This document shows positions 54,405-63,384 of a stretch of DNA of 64,000 bases, one piece after another (position 1 is the first letter of the stretch; each line of letters starts with the position of its first letter). The stretch comes from Vibrio sp. SCSIO 43137 (lineage in GTDB: Bacteria > Pseudomonadota > Gammaproteobacteria > Enterobacterales > Vibrionaceae). The position numbers and the translations under genes are program-made. The notes beneath the pieces are model-generated. The model saw nothing but the letters and a program-made list of their open reading frames with translations. It made no database searches and was not told the origin of the DNA. The stretch lies in contig NZ_CP116384.1 in NCBI RefSeq assembly GCF_028201475.1, positions 558,001-622,000 on the forward strand, in the 5' to 3' direction.

Positions 54405-57320
54405 ATGTTAAGTAGTAGATATCAATCAGTACTATCAGTTGTTTTGTTGGCTCTGACCTTTCTTGTCCCGTTGGCTAACGCTGCGGATAAGAGCAGTTCC
54501 ATACGCTTTGATTCCGATAAACAGCGTATATACAGCGCCAACTTTGATACGGGCAGCGTCAGTATTCTCAATCGCAGTGATGGTAAGCTGATAAAAGAGG
54601 CAACGGTGGGTAAAGATATACGCCGTGTTGCGATAACAGATGATGAAAAGCAGCTGTTGGTTACTGACTATCTCAATGACAGAGTACTTTTACTCGATGC
54701 AGATAGCTTGAAGGTAACGCATAAAACAGAGGTTCCTTCCCGTCCGTTTGGCGTGGTGTTTAATCCAGTGCATCAGCTGTTTTATGTCACCAGTTTTGAG
54801 CGTGCCAAACTTCTGGTAATCAATCGTTCCGGTGAAATCGTTAAAACTCTTAGCACGGAGCGTTCTCCCCGTGGATTGGCGCTGACGGATGATGGCCGCT
54901 TGCTGGTAACTCACTCAATGACTGGCCAAGTCTCACTATTTGATGTCAGCGCAAAGGTGCCTGTCCTGAATAAGGTGATTCAGCTAGTTGATACTGCTAA
55001 GAACAAAACCGAAACCGTTCCTCAGGGTAAACCCCGTCTGCTGGATAATATCGTTATCTCACCTGATGGCAGCACGGCGTGGTTGCCTCATGTTCTCTGG
55101 TCTTTCGGCCACGATTTTCAGTTTCAGTCTACCGTGTTCCCGGCCATCTCCATCCTTGATCTTGAGAAGGGCAATGAGCATGAAATCCTGGATGAGCGTA
55201 AGCAACTATTTAAGCAGATAAACATTATTGAGAGCGGCAACCGGGTCAGAATCGTTTCTAACCCTCACGATGGCGTATTTACTGAAGACGGAAAAAAGGT
55301 CATGTTCACCATGGCAGGTTCAGAAGATCTTGTGGTATTCGATCTTTCCCGTCAGGGTAAAAAGAACAAAAACCGTCACCGACGTAAGAAGTTTCAGGGT
55401 GGGGTAAAAGCTACGCAGATTTACCGTAATGTACCGGGTAACAACCCGAAAGGTCTGATTGTTTCCGGTCGGGAACTCTATGTTCAGAATGCCATGTCAC
55501 TGGATATCGCTAAGTTTGATACGGGTGCTGCCGGCCCTTTTGCCAAGCTGAAACTGAGTGAGAAGAGCTTTGCTGATCTGGTCTCTTCGGATCCGTTACC
55601 AGCTCAGCTTCGCTTAGGTAAAACCTTGTTTAATTCAGCAAACACCGCTGACAACCCAGAAATGCCGATGGCAGGGGATTTCTGGATGAGCTGTAACTCT
55701 TGCCACTTTGACGGCTTTAACTTTACCAACAAGCAGTTGATGGAAGACGGTAAAAAAGACCGCTTCGAAAATGCCCTGACAGGCCATGTGGATGTAAGAA
55801 AGATGATTGCCGGCGATCCCGTTGGTGCTTATATCGATATTATCCAGAAGACCCAGGGGGGCATGGGTGGTGACCCTAGAGAGGATGCACCTGAAGAGAT
55901 AAGTGTTGAGAACCCGCCGGTAGAAGTCGCCAAGATGATGGTGGCACTGAACGAATACGTACGATCTCAGGAGAACCTGCCTTATCTGTCGACATGGTTA
56001 CGTCTGGACGATAACAAGCGTTATACCCATCCGGATGAGTGGATTAACTCTGCAGAATGTTCTGAATGTCATAAAACCATTTATGATCAGTGGGCGGACT
56101 CAAATCACGGTATGAATATGGATCACCCATATTATCGTCAGCATGAAAATGTGGCGGCAAAAGTTGAGGGCGAAGAGTTTCGCGTGCTGTGCCGTGGTTG
56201 TCATGCACCGCAGATGGTAATTAATGGCGATAATAAGCCCCTTGAAGAGTTTGGTGATATGTATGAAAAGAGGGGCGAATCTCTGCTTCAGGCAATGGCT
56301 CATGGCAAGCCCGTTAATGAACGCGGTACTGGCTGTGTGTTCTGTCACCGGGTAACTAAGGCAGAAGATGCCGGCGGTAATACGGATATGACCATCAACC
56401 TGAAAGACAGAGAGAGTTATGTATTTGAAGATGCTGACTCAACCCTGCTTAAATGGCTGTCTGAAAAGCAGATCAACGCAAATCCGGAAAGACATAAGGC
56501 GTCTTACTCAAACCCTGAGCTTTACCAGAGCTCACTCTACTGTGCCACCTGTCACAATGAGTTTACTACCGGTCAGGGCGCCAATATCAACGATAACTTC
56601 GGAGAGTGGCTGGCTTCACCGTTTAACGCTCCGGATGATCCGTCTCAGCATAAAACCTGTATCGATTGTCATATGACGCAAGATGTTAGCGATTTTGATA
56701 ATAAAGTTGGCGGCCAGTCTACAGACGATGGTCCGATGAAGTCGAACCTTCGCTCGCACCATTTTGCCGGAGGAAATTACTTCTTTACCGGTATGCGAAA
56801 CCCGGAACATAAGAAGTTAAGTGAAGATATTCTGAAAACTGCACTTACGCTGCAAGTGGAAAAGCAGGGCAGAAACTTTACCGCCATGGTCACTAACGTC
56901 AACTCAGGTCACGATATGCCGGGCGGTGCCCGTCGTCAGGTTTGGCTGGAAGTGATTGCGACTGACGCCAACGGCAAACGCGTATTTGAGTCAGGTGTGA
57001 TGAAGGATGGTTACATTCCGAAAGATGCACGTAAGTTTATTAAAGTCGGGGTGGACAGAGACGGTAAACCGGCCGGACAGATTTTCTGGCGTTACGTGAA
57101 GATAGGCAAGGATACCCGCCTTAAGTCGGGCAAAACACGTAATGAAGTGTTTGAGTTGCCGCAGCAGGTGCAATATCCGTTGACGGTATCGACCAGAGTG
57201 CTCTATCAGGTATTTGCTAAAGGACTGACGGAAAAAGTGAGAGCCGCATTCCCTGAGGAAAATATTCCTGATCCGGAAGTGATTGAGCTACAGAAAGTGG
57301 TTCAGGTTTATCAGAACTAA
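54405..57320 (+). CDS. Beta-propeller/hexaheme cytochrome c
   Basis: The 971-residue protein has a signal peptide (VVLLALTFLVPLANAADK). Residues 30 to about 400 form a YncE-like beta propeller (YSANFDTGSVSILNRSDGKLI, LLVTDYLNDRVLLLDADSLK). A first CNSCH heme site (430) sits in a cytochrome-peroxidase-like segment. Five more CxxCH sites follow at 552, 596, 644, 713 and 752, in a cytochrome c554-like domain. The C-terminal ~150 residues are beta-rich with SGHDMPGGARRQVWLE. It is exported and should carry electrons, possibly to reduce ferric iron or a ligand. It ends the cluster and is followed by a strong terminator. Confidence 0.9.
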   Translation: MLSSRYQSVLSVVLLALTFLVPLANAADKSSSIRFDSDKQRIYSANFDTGSVSILNRSDGKLIKEATVGKDIRRVAITDDEKQLLVTDYLNDRVLLLDADSLKVTHKTEVPSRPFGVVFNPVHQLFYVTSFERAKLLVINRSGEIVKTLSTERSPRGLALTDDGRLLVTHSMTGQVSLFDVSAKVPVLNKVIQLVDTAKNKTETVPQGKPRLLDNIVISPDGSTAWLPHVLWSFGHDFQFQSTVFPAISILDLEKGNEHEILDERKQLFKQINIIESGNRVRIVSNPHDGVFTEDGKKVMFTMAGSEDLVVFDLSRQGKKNKNRHRRKKFQGGVKATQIYRNVPGNNPKGLIVSGRELYVQNAMSLDIAKFDTGAAGPFAKLKLSEKSFADLVSSDPLPAQLRLGKTLFNSANTADNPEMPMAGDFWMSCNSCHFDGFNFTNKQLMEDGKKDRFENALTGHVDVRKMIAGDPVGAYIDIIQKTQGGMGGDPREDAPEEISVENPPVEVAKMMVALNEYVRSQENLPYLSTWLRLDDNKRYTHPDEWINSAECSECHKTIYDQWADSNHGMNMDHPYYRQHENVAAKVEGEEFRVLCRGCHAPQMVINGDNKPLEEFGDMYEKRGESLLQAMAHGKPVNERGTGCVFCHRVTKAEDAGGNTDMTINLKDRESYVFEDADSTLLKWLSEKQINANPERHKASYSNPELYQSSLYCATCHNEFTTGQGANINDNFGEWLASPFNAPDDPSQHKTCIDCHMTQDVSDFDNKVGGQSTDDGPMKSNLRSHHFAGGNYFFTGMRNPEHKKLSEDILKTALTLQVEKQGRNFTAMVTNVNSGHDMPGGARRQVWLEVIATDANGKRVFESGVMKDGYIPKDARKFIKVGVDRDGKPAGQIFWRYVKIGKDTRLKSGKTRNEVFELPQQVQYPLTVSTRVLYQVFAKGLTEKVRAAFPEENIPDPEVIELQKVVQVYQN

Positions 57321-57330
57321 TATCTAATCA

Positions 57331-57369
57331 AACCTTACTGTCTAATCCGTTCTGACAGTAAGGTTTTTT
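57331..57369 (+). terminator. Terminator of the FTR1 cluster
   Basis: Perfect 12-bp arms AACCTTACTGTC / GACAGTAAGGTT with an 11-base loop are followed by six T, 10 bp after the cytochrome stop. Confidence 0.9.
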
Positions 57370-57436
57370 CTCCACTCTGCTTTGCCTGCTGTGGTATATT
57401 TAGCGGCCAAGACTCAATAGGGAGAGCGAAAAAACC

Positions 57437-57877
57437 ATGAAAAAACATAACCCTGAAATGCATACAGCAGAACATGTACTCAACCAGACCATGGTACGTA
57501 TGTTTGGCTGTGAAAGAGCATTTTCTACTCACCTTGAACGTAAGAAATCAAAAGTTGATTACCGTTTCCATAAAGCGCTAACAGCGGAAGAAGAGAGCGA
57601 GATCGAACTTAAGGTTAATCAGGCCATTTCAGAGCATATGGATGTCAGCTTTCAGGAGCTTTCTGTTACTGAAGCAGAAGCCAACTATAATCTCGGACGT
57701 CTGCCGGAAGGTGCCGGAGACCGTATTCGTATCGTCTGTATCGGCGATTATGATGCATCACCTTGCATCGGTGACCATGTAGAAAATACCCGTGAAATCG
57801 GCACCTTTGTTATGGGCAACACCAGCTTTGATAACGATGTGCTCAGAATCCGCTTTAAGTTAAAGCGTCCGCAGTAA
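57437..57877 (+). CDS. Stand-alone tRNA-editing domain protein (AlaX/SAD-like)
   Basis: The 146-residue protein matches the second additional domain of threonyl- and alanyl-tRNA synthetases. Zinc ligands are HTAEH (His9, His13) and CIGDH (Cys110, His114). AlaX-type proteins hydrolyse mischarged Ser- or Gly-tRNA(Ala). The usual alanyl-tRNA synthetase parts are absent, so it is a free-standing domain; exact substrate is unknown. The gene is single and lies between two hairpins. Confidence 0.78.
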   Translation: MKKHNPEMHTAEHVLNQTMVRMFGCERAFSTHLERKKSKVDYRFHKALTAEEESEIELKVNQAISEHMDVSFQELSVTEAEANYNLGRLPEGAGDRIRIVCIGDYDASPCIGDHVENTREIGTFVMGNTSFDNDVLRIRFKLKRPQ

Positions 57878-57904
57878 CCTCTGAATATTGCCAGCCATAC
57901 AAGT

Positions 57905-57932
57905 AACACCGCTATCCCTACTAGGCGGTGTT
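57905..57932 (+). terminator. Hairpin after the AlaX-like gene
   Basis: AACACCGC / GCGGTGTT arms with a 12-base loop and TTT after them, 27 bp beyond the stop; a likely terminator. Confidence 0.65.
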
Positions 57933-57946
57933 TATAGGAGTAAACC

Positions 57947-58561
57947 ATGACTAATCGCTTACGTGTCGCTGTTTTAGCACTGTTGATACTGATTGCTGCT
58001 GTTTTATTTGAGCAAATGGGTAATAACACGGCTACGGATGCTAGTAAGCAAGATCAGGTTATGCTTAACTTGTTTAGCCTGAAAACCGATCAGACATGGT
58101 TGATAGAGGTTCCGAAAACAGAGGCTAAAGCTGCGTTAACAAGGCTTAGCTCAGATAGTGATAACTATCAGGTTAGTGGTGATTATAGCTATCAGGAAGA
58201 GCGGGGCACTGTTGAACTGGATTACTCCAAAATTACACCTCTGCCTGTTGGCGATGTCAGCCAGAACATGACATTTGTGGCTCCTTTCTCCGTTTCAAAT
58301 CAGGGATCGGGACTATTCTGGTATCTGGGCATGTTCAAACTGGATATCAAGAGTGCCAGAGTGGCTCAGCTCGATAGCCTGTTTCTTGGAGACAGAATTA
58401 AGATTCAGTCCCTTTCAACAGATGACCCTTTTGATGTCAGTTCAGCGGTAAAGATAAATTTTCTGCAGCACGGTGAGGATCAGAGTATGTCCGAAACACC
58501 TGCGCAACAGACAGAGAAAATCATTAAGGTTGGTAAATCAGGCTTTCCTGCGGGATATTAA
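57947..58561 (+). CDS. Membrane-anchored hypothetical protein, 204 residues
   Basis: No family is recognised. An N-terminal hydrophobic segment (VAVLALLILIAAVLFEQM) acts as anchor or signal. The rest (about 175 residues) is beta-rich, with QTWLIEVPKTEAKAALTRL and SGLFWYLGMFKLDI, and has no Cys. The ribosome site is AGGAG. Its last 38 bp overlap the convergent STAS-like gene. Confidence 0.65.
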   Translation: MTNRLRVAVLALLILIAAVLFEQMGNNTATDASKQDQVMLNLFSLKTDQTWLIEVPKTEAKAALTRLSSDSDNYQVSGDYSYQEERGTVELDYSKITPLPVGDVSQNMTFVAPFSVSNQGSGLFWYLGMFKLDIKSARVAQLDSLFLGDRIKIQSLSTDDPFDVSSAVKINFLQHGEDQSMSETPAQQTEKIIKVGKSGFPAGY

Positions 58562-58940
58562 TTTCAGCCTCTTCAAACCAGCTTAATGCCGACTTGCGGT
58601 TAGCAAACACCTGAATATTGTGATTTTTCATCTGTGGGATATCGCGCTCTTCCAGTCTGGCCAGAACATATTGAGTATGAATAATGGCGATAGCGACAAG
58701 TTGGGGATAGTTCAGATCCCGATAAAAATCGTCGACGGTTTTATAAGCTTCGGGAGTTGCTCCAGTCAGCTCTGTACAGTCAACTAACAGGAAACATCTT
58801 CTGGAGCCGAAGGATTTGATGGCTTGTTTTTGTGCGTTCAGGCAGGAGGTTATTCCGGTTTCATTAAATGCGCCATTGAGAGAGCAGATAATAACCTCTC
58901 CCTTGGTTTCACATTGATAACTTCCGTGTTCGTACACCAC
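58524..58940 (-). CDS. STAS/SpoIIAA-like domain protein
   Basis: The 138-residue protein has the alternating strand-helix plan of SpoIIAA/STAS-like domains: VIICSLNGAFNETGI, then RRCFLLVDCTELTGATPEAYKTVDDF and QLVAIAIIHT. There is no clear phospho-acceptor Ser in the usual place. It may be a regulatory or lipid-binding domain. It converges with the preceding gene and overlaps it by 38 bp. Name confidence is moderate. Confidence 0.6.
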   Translation of the reverse strand: MVYEHGSYQCETKGEVIICSLNGAFNETGITSCLNAQKQAIKSFGSRRCFLLVDCTELTGATPEAYKTVDDFYRDLNYPQLVAIAIIHTQYVLARLEERDIPQMKNHNIQVFANRKSALSWFEEAEINIPQESLIYQP

Positions 58941-59196
58941 GCCTCTCCAGTTAGATAATATCAGTTTTTAAAATAAGACAGTTGGCTAATATTATCTCCA
59001 TTTATTGATATTGCCTGAATGCCGATCAAAAAAACAGGCGATAAAGTAGAGAACTTCCTGTCAAAAAATGTTGGTTGGTTTACTGAGTGTATAACGTGTA
59101 GTGTGGGGGTTGTGAGGGCAGGCAGGAAATTACTACCTGCATACCCGGTAGGAGATCGGGTACACAGATAGTAATGATTAGTATAGCTAGCTCAGA

Positions 59197-60462
59197 TTAG
59201 TGCTGAGGTAGTGTACCTTCGCCGTTAGAGACAATGGCATCCATTTGTACAGCTGCATCCATTGGGATTACAGAAACACCGATAACGGTTCTTGCCGGCA
59301 GGTCGCCTTCAAAGAAGCTCTTATACACTTCGTTAACCGCGTCTAGGTCTGCCACATCTTTAAGCTGGATGTTTACCTTAACGATATCGTCCATTACGTG
59401 GTTTACGCTTTCAACGATGGCTTTGATGTTCTCAAGGCACTGTTTCGCCTGCTCTTTAACGCCGCCAGATACCACTTCACCAGACTTAACATCAACAGGA
59501 AGCTGGGCAGAGATGTTGTTGTAGTGAGAGAAAGCAACCGTCTGAGTAGACAGTTTACTTACAGGCGCCTTATCTGTGTTGTTAGGACGGATAACTATAT
59601 TGTGTCTGTCTTCTACAGCTTGTGGTGGAGTGCCGTCGCCGTGAGAAACAGTGGCATCGATTTGTACGCGTGCATCCATTGGCAGGCCTTCAGCAACAAC
59701 CACAGAGCGGGCTGGCATATAGCCAACGGTTCTTGCGATTGAAGAGTCAGGGAAGAAAGTGGTGTACGCTTCGTTTACTGCGTCAACGTCAGCAAGGTCA
59801 CGAACGTGGATGTTGATTTTAACGATGTCATCAAACGGAACGTCTACACCTTCCATGATTGATTTAATGTTTTTCAGACACTGAGCCGTCTGCTCTTTCA
59901 CACCGCCAACCACTACGCTGCCAGTTTTCGGATCAACAGGTAGCTGAGCTGAGATATGGTTGTAGTGAGAGAAAGCAACAGTCTGAGTAGACAGCTTGCT
60001 TTGTGGTGCTGCATCCGTGTTACGAACCAGCTTAACCAGATCACATGGATCCTGAGAAGGGGTACCTTCGCCGTTAGAGATTACTGCATCCATCTGAACC
60101 AGTGCGCCATCCAGTGGAAGGGCTGCAACCGCCAGTGTAGTGCGGGTTGGCTGATAGCTCTGGAAGAAACCAACATAAACCTGATCAACAGCGTCGATGT
60201 CCATGATATTTTTCAGGTAAACATTCACACGTACAACGTCGTACATGCCGTGGCCGATGCTCTCAACGATGGCTTTAATGTTTTCCAGACACTGTGCTGC
60301 CTGCTCTTTCACACCACCTTCAACTAACTGGCCGCTTCTTGCGTCAACCGGTAGCTGAGCTGAAATGTTGTTATAGTGAGAAAAAGCCACTGTCTGAGTG
60401 GAAGCAGGGCAAATTGGTGCATTTTCGGTATTTCTTGATACTTTAATGATATCGCTACTCAT
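59197..60462 (-). CDS. Triple tandem RidA (YjgF/YER057c/UK114) protein
   Basis: The 421-residue protein consists of three RidA domains in a row (about 1-138, 139-285, 286-421). Each has STQTVAFSHYNxISAQLPVD, GGVKEQxxQCLxNIK and a terminal VQMDAIV-like strand. RidA domains hydrolyse reactive enamines/imines and normally form homotrimers of ~128-residue chains, so this chain could fold as a trimer by itself. The catalytic Arg is kept in each copy (PTRTTL, IARTVG, PARTVI), while the C-terminal acidic residue is Asp instead of the common Glu. Copy 2 has a short insertion (YMPARSVV). The neighbours are a GntR regulator, an MFS carrier and a PfkB kinase. Confidence 0.93.
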   Translation of the reverse strand: MSSDIIKVSRNTENAPICPASTQTVAFSHYNNISAQLPVDARSGQLVEGGVKEQAAQCLENIKAIVESIGHGMYDVVRVNVYLKNIMDIDAVDQVYVGFFQSYQPTRTTLAVAALPLDGALVQMDAVISNGEGTPSQDPCDLVKLVRNTDAAPQSKLSTQTVAFSHYNHISAQLPVDPKTGSVVVGGVKEQTAQCLKNIKSIMEGVDVPFDDIVKINIHVRDLADVDAVNEAYTTFFPDSSIARTVGYMPARSVVVAEGLPMDARVQIDATVSHGDGTPPQAVEDRHNIVIRPNNTDKAPVSKLSTQTVAFSHYNNISAQLPVDVKSGEVVSGGVKEQAKQCLENIKAIVESVNHVMDDIVKVNIQLKDVADLDAVNEVYKSFFEGDLPARTVIGVSVIPMDAAVQMDAIVSNGEGTLPQH

Positions 60463-61143
60463 AACGATAGCTCTCCTGTTCGGTGTAGTGTTTCACGTGA
60501 TTGAGTTGTTTGTTCGCCGGAATTTGAAGTGAGTTTGGCCCCAGCCACTATTGCAGACTGTTGGTCACATGGTCCTGATGTGACTGGTTTTAAATCAACT
60601 AAAATTCGATGACGTAGTACGGTTTTTTAGAATTTATCTTTGTCGCTTTTCCTGCGGGAAAAGAATCAAAGTGGTGCTATGGCAAATGAAGCTGTTTAGA
60701 TGAAATTTATAAATTTCAGAGTATTACTAATGTACGACTGTACCGAGTAATTAAATTATATGGCCATTAGTCACCTTCTGTTATGTGCCCTGAATGGTGA
60801 AGCAAGCTGAAATTCAGGCAGCAGAAAGACGCTTAATCCGTTCTCCTAAGCACATGGGTGACACACTATAGGATATTTGTTGTTAATCAGTGAAGTTGGT
60901 CACATAGTTAGGGAGATATCGGCTTGAAAAGTGAAAAATGACTTTTTAGTTGATTGAATTGTCATCATAGGGAAGGCAAATTTTTCCAATGAGACAGGGA
61001 AAGGTAAATAACCTTTTTAATGCTGATATCAATGGTTTTTTCTTAATTAAATTTGAAGAAACAAAGCCTTTAACCATATATTTAACTAAAGGCGATAAAA
61101 ATAAGATATTTAATAAATAAACAATAAATTACAAATAGATACC
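60463..61143. other. 681-bp intergenic region with repeated GTTGGTCACAT motifs
   Basis: No gene is seen. GTTGGTCACAT occurs at 60560-60570 and again at 60895-60905. The first copy is followed by ATGTGAC (60578-60584), giving an interrupted inverted repeat. The last ~180 bp are very AT-rich. The region should contain the promoter of the RidA gene and lies downstream of the GntR gene. Confidence 0.55.
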
Positions 61144-61893
61144 TTAATCTTCACTAACAAATACATACATATCACCACGGCAGCGGTTGATACTGTATTC
61201 AATAGGGGAGCCGCTCTTGTCATAAGCGGTCTGTTCAATCAGCAGCACAGGAATAGTCTCTTCAATTTGCAGCTTCTCCAGAAACTCTTCTGTTGGCATT
61301 TTAGCCGATACGCGGCTTTGAGTTTTGGTCGGAACAATATCGCGACTGCGGAAATAATCGTAGAGAGAGAGTTGAATCTCTTCGGCATCATGAATCAAAT
61401 GAGAGGGAACATAGGACTCCTCAATAGATACCGCCTGTTCGTCAATATAACGAACCCGTTTCAGCAGGAACACCTCTTCACCGGAAGAGATATTTAGTTG
61501 TTTGGCGATCTCTTCAGAACAGGGAATAACGTTTTTCTTAATCCACAGCGTGTCAGGCTTTTTGCCTTTCAGAACCACCTGCTGAGAAAAGCCGGTGGCT
61601 TCTTTACTGGAATACTCAAGGGTTTCACTGATCATGGTTCCCAAACCACGGGAGCGGACAATTACTCCTTCTTTGTCCAGAATATCCAGCGCTTTACGGA
61701 TAGTGATTCTGGAGACACCAACCAGCTCACTAAATTCCCGCTCAGTCGGAATAAAATCACCACCTTTAACGATCTGCTGTTCTGTTGCCAGCTTTACAGA
61801 GTCGGCGACCTTAAGATAGAGAGGAGACTTATCTTTTTTCTCAATGCGCTTTTTAATCAGGTCAATAAGTGGTTGATAGGTATTCATATTCAC
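61144..61893 (-). CDS. GntR-family regulator, HutC subfamily (UTRA domain)
   Basis: The 249-residue protein has a winged helix at about 25-90 (FIPTEREFSELVGVSRITIRKALDILDKEGVIVRSRGLGT) and a C-terminal UTRA effector domain (VFLLKRVRYIDEQAVSIEESYVP, IEYSINRCRGDMYVF). UTRA regulators sense small molecules such as amino sugars, fructosamines or histidine derivatives. It should control the flanking RidA/MFS/PfkB genes. The start is a GTG at 61893 with a CGGAA ribosome site; an ATG two codons later is an alternative. Confidence 0.88.
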   Translation of the reverse strand: MNMNTYQPLIDLIKKRIEKKDKSPLYLKVADSVKLATEQQIVKGGDFIPTEREFSELVGVSRITIRKALDILDKEGVIVRSRGLGTMISETLEYSSKEATGFSQQVVLKGKKPDTLWIKKNVIPCSEEIAKQLNISSGEEVFLLKRVRYIDEQAVSIEESYVPSHLIHDAEEIQLSLYDYFRSRDIVPTKTQSRVSAKMPTEEFLEKLQIEETIPVLLIEQTAYDKSGSPIEYSINRCRGDMYVFVSED

Positions 61894-61939
61894 AACTATT
61901 CCGTTCAGATATTCACTCAGTATAACGTCTTAACCTGTA

Positions 61940-61956
61940 ATACCCAAGTAACCTCA
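61940..61956. repeat. ACCCAAGTAACCTC repeat, partial copy
   Basis: ATACCCAAGTAACCTCA is identical to the left arm of the complete hairpin at 10193-10238. No matching right arm follows within 100 bp, so this is a degraded or half copy. Confidence 0.6.
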
Positions 61957-62045
61957 GCAGGCAGAATTCAGAGTTGCATCAAGGTGTTAAAGCGCCGGTA
62001 TTAAACTAACGTGTGTTATACCTGACCGGAGCCCGGAATTATCCT

Positions 62046-63293
62046 TTAGTTAAGTTCAACGCAGGCAGCTTGTTTTTCCTCTAGTACTGAAGTATCTGTT
62101 AACGGCTTAACCCTGAACGTCATCACTGCCGCCAGCGTAACCAATACTGCGCAGATCATATAAGCAGTGGCATAACTTCCTGTTGTGTCAACAGATATGG
62201 CTGCGACTACGGGGCCGATAAATCCGCCTATGCCCCATGCGGTATAGAGCACGCCATAGTTAGCTCCATAGTTTTTCAAACCATAAAGATCTGCCATTAC
62301 GGAAGGGAACACAGCGAGCAAAGTTCCGTAGCCGATTCCGGCTAATGCTGCACCAACCATTAACGGCACGCTGGAAACAAACTGGCTAAACAGCAACATA
62401 TTGACTGCCTGAAGCACCATAGCGATAGCAAGGGTTTTCAGGCCGCCTATCTTATCGCTTAGTAGTCCTGAAACCAGACGGCCGCCGGAGTTAAATATAG
62501 ACAGAGTGACAACAAGATAGGCGCCTTCAGTAATACTTGCCTGCGTCGCAGCAATGGAGGTGATATTGGCAATAATCATCAGACCGGCAGAAGCGCCGAA
62601 TGCGTACATCAGCCAAAGTAGATAAAACTGGCGGGTTTTAATCATCTCCTGCCATGTATAGTCGGATTTGATGCCTGATTCCGGTTGTTTTGGTTCTGAA
62701 GTATCTGGTGTTTTGTGTAGCTCAGAAGCATAGTCAGAAGGCGGGCTAATAATGGTAAATGAAAGAGGCAGGGCGATCAGAATCAGGCTGGCACCCATTA
62801 TCAGAAAAGCGGAGCTTAGCCCAAAACCAGTGATGAGGTAGCTGGTGAGAGGAGCAAGGTAGATAGCCGCCAGGCCGAATGCCGTGGCCAGCAGGCCGTT
62901 GACCATGCCTTTTTTCTCAGCGGGAAACCATTTCATTGCTGTCGGATTCAGGCAGGCGTAAGCAAAGCCGATTCCCGCTCCGGTTAGCAAACCGAAACTA
63001 AGATACAAGTTAACGGGAGTAAGGGAGAGGCTGGAAAGCACCATACCGATCCCTGCCAGAAATGTTCCTGCCATCAGTACTTTTTGTGGGCCGATTTTAT
63101 CCTGTATCCTGCCGGCTATCAGTAACGACAGAGATAAAACCACAATGGTAATGGTGTAAGGCATAGAGGCCTGGCTGTTGCTCCAACCCATATTAACAAG
63201 TGCGTTTTTAAACACACTCCAGGTATAGAGAACGCCGATACACAGGTTGACACCGCAGGCGGCAAACAGAATTTGATTTGCTCTTTTTTTCAT
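62046..63293 (-). CDS. MFS transporter, OFA (oxalate/formate antiporter) family
   Basis: The 415-residue protein has 12 predicted membrane helices. The N-terminus (AACGVNLCIGVLYTWSVF) and the loop AGRIQDKIGPQKVLMAG match the OFA family, with a repeat of the loop motif at GLLSDKIGGLKT. OFA carriers exchange small carboxylates, but many members have unknown substrates. A soluble loop near residues 190-215 joins the two halves. It lies between the GntR regulator and the PfkB kinase on the same strand, so a substrate handled by those genes is likely. Confidence 0.85.
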   Translation of the reverse strand: MKKRANQILFAACGVNLCIGVLYTWSVFKNALVNMGWSNSQASMPYTITIVVLSLSLLIAGRIQDKIGPQKVLMAGTFLAGIGMVLSSLSLTPVNLYLSFGLLTGAGIGFAYACLNPTAMKWFPAEKKGMVNGLLATAFGLAAIYLAPLTSYLITGFGLSSAFLIMGASLILIALPLSFTIISPPSDYASELHKTPDTSEPKQPESGIKSDYTWQEMIKTRQFYLLWLMYAFGASAGLMIIANITSIAATQASITEGAYLVVTLSIFNSGGRLVSGLLSDKIGGLKTLAIAMVLQAVNMLLFSQFVSSVPLMVGAALAGIGYGTLLAVFPSVMADLYGLKNYGANYGVLYTAWGIGGFIGPVVAAISVDTTGSYATAYMICAVLVTLAAVMTFRVKPLTDTSVLEEKQAACVELN

Positions 63294-63384
63294 AGTCTTT
63301 GCTTAACGGAAATAGCAAGCATCAGACCCTGAAATTCAGCGCCTGATGCTTAAGTTAAAAAGATAAAGGAGGTACCGAACCAGA

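Noticed and set aside
59234..60327. Plus-strand reading frames across the triple RidA gene
   Set aside because: They repeat three times because the RidA domains repeat; they are complementary-strand artefacts.
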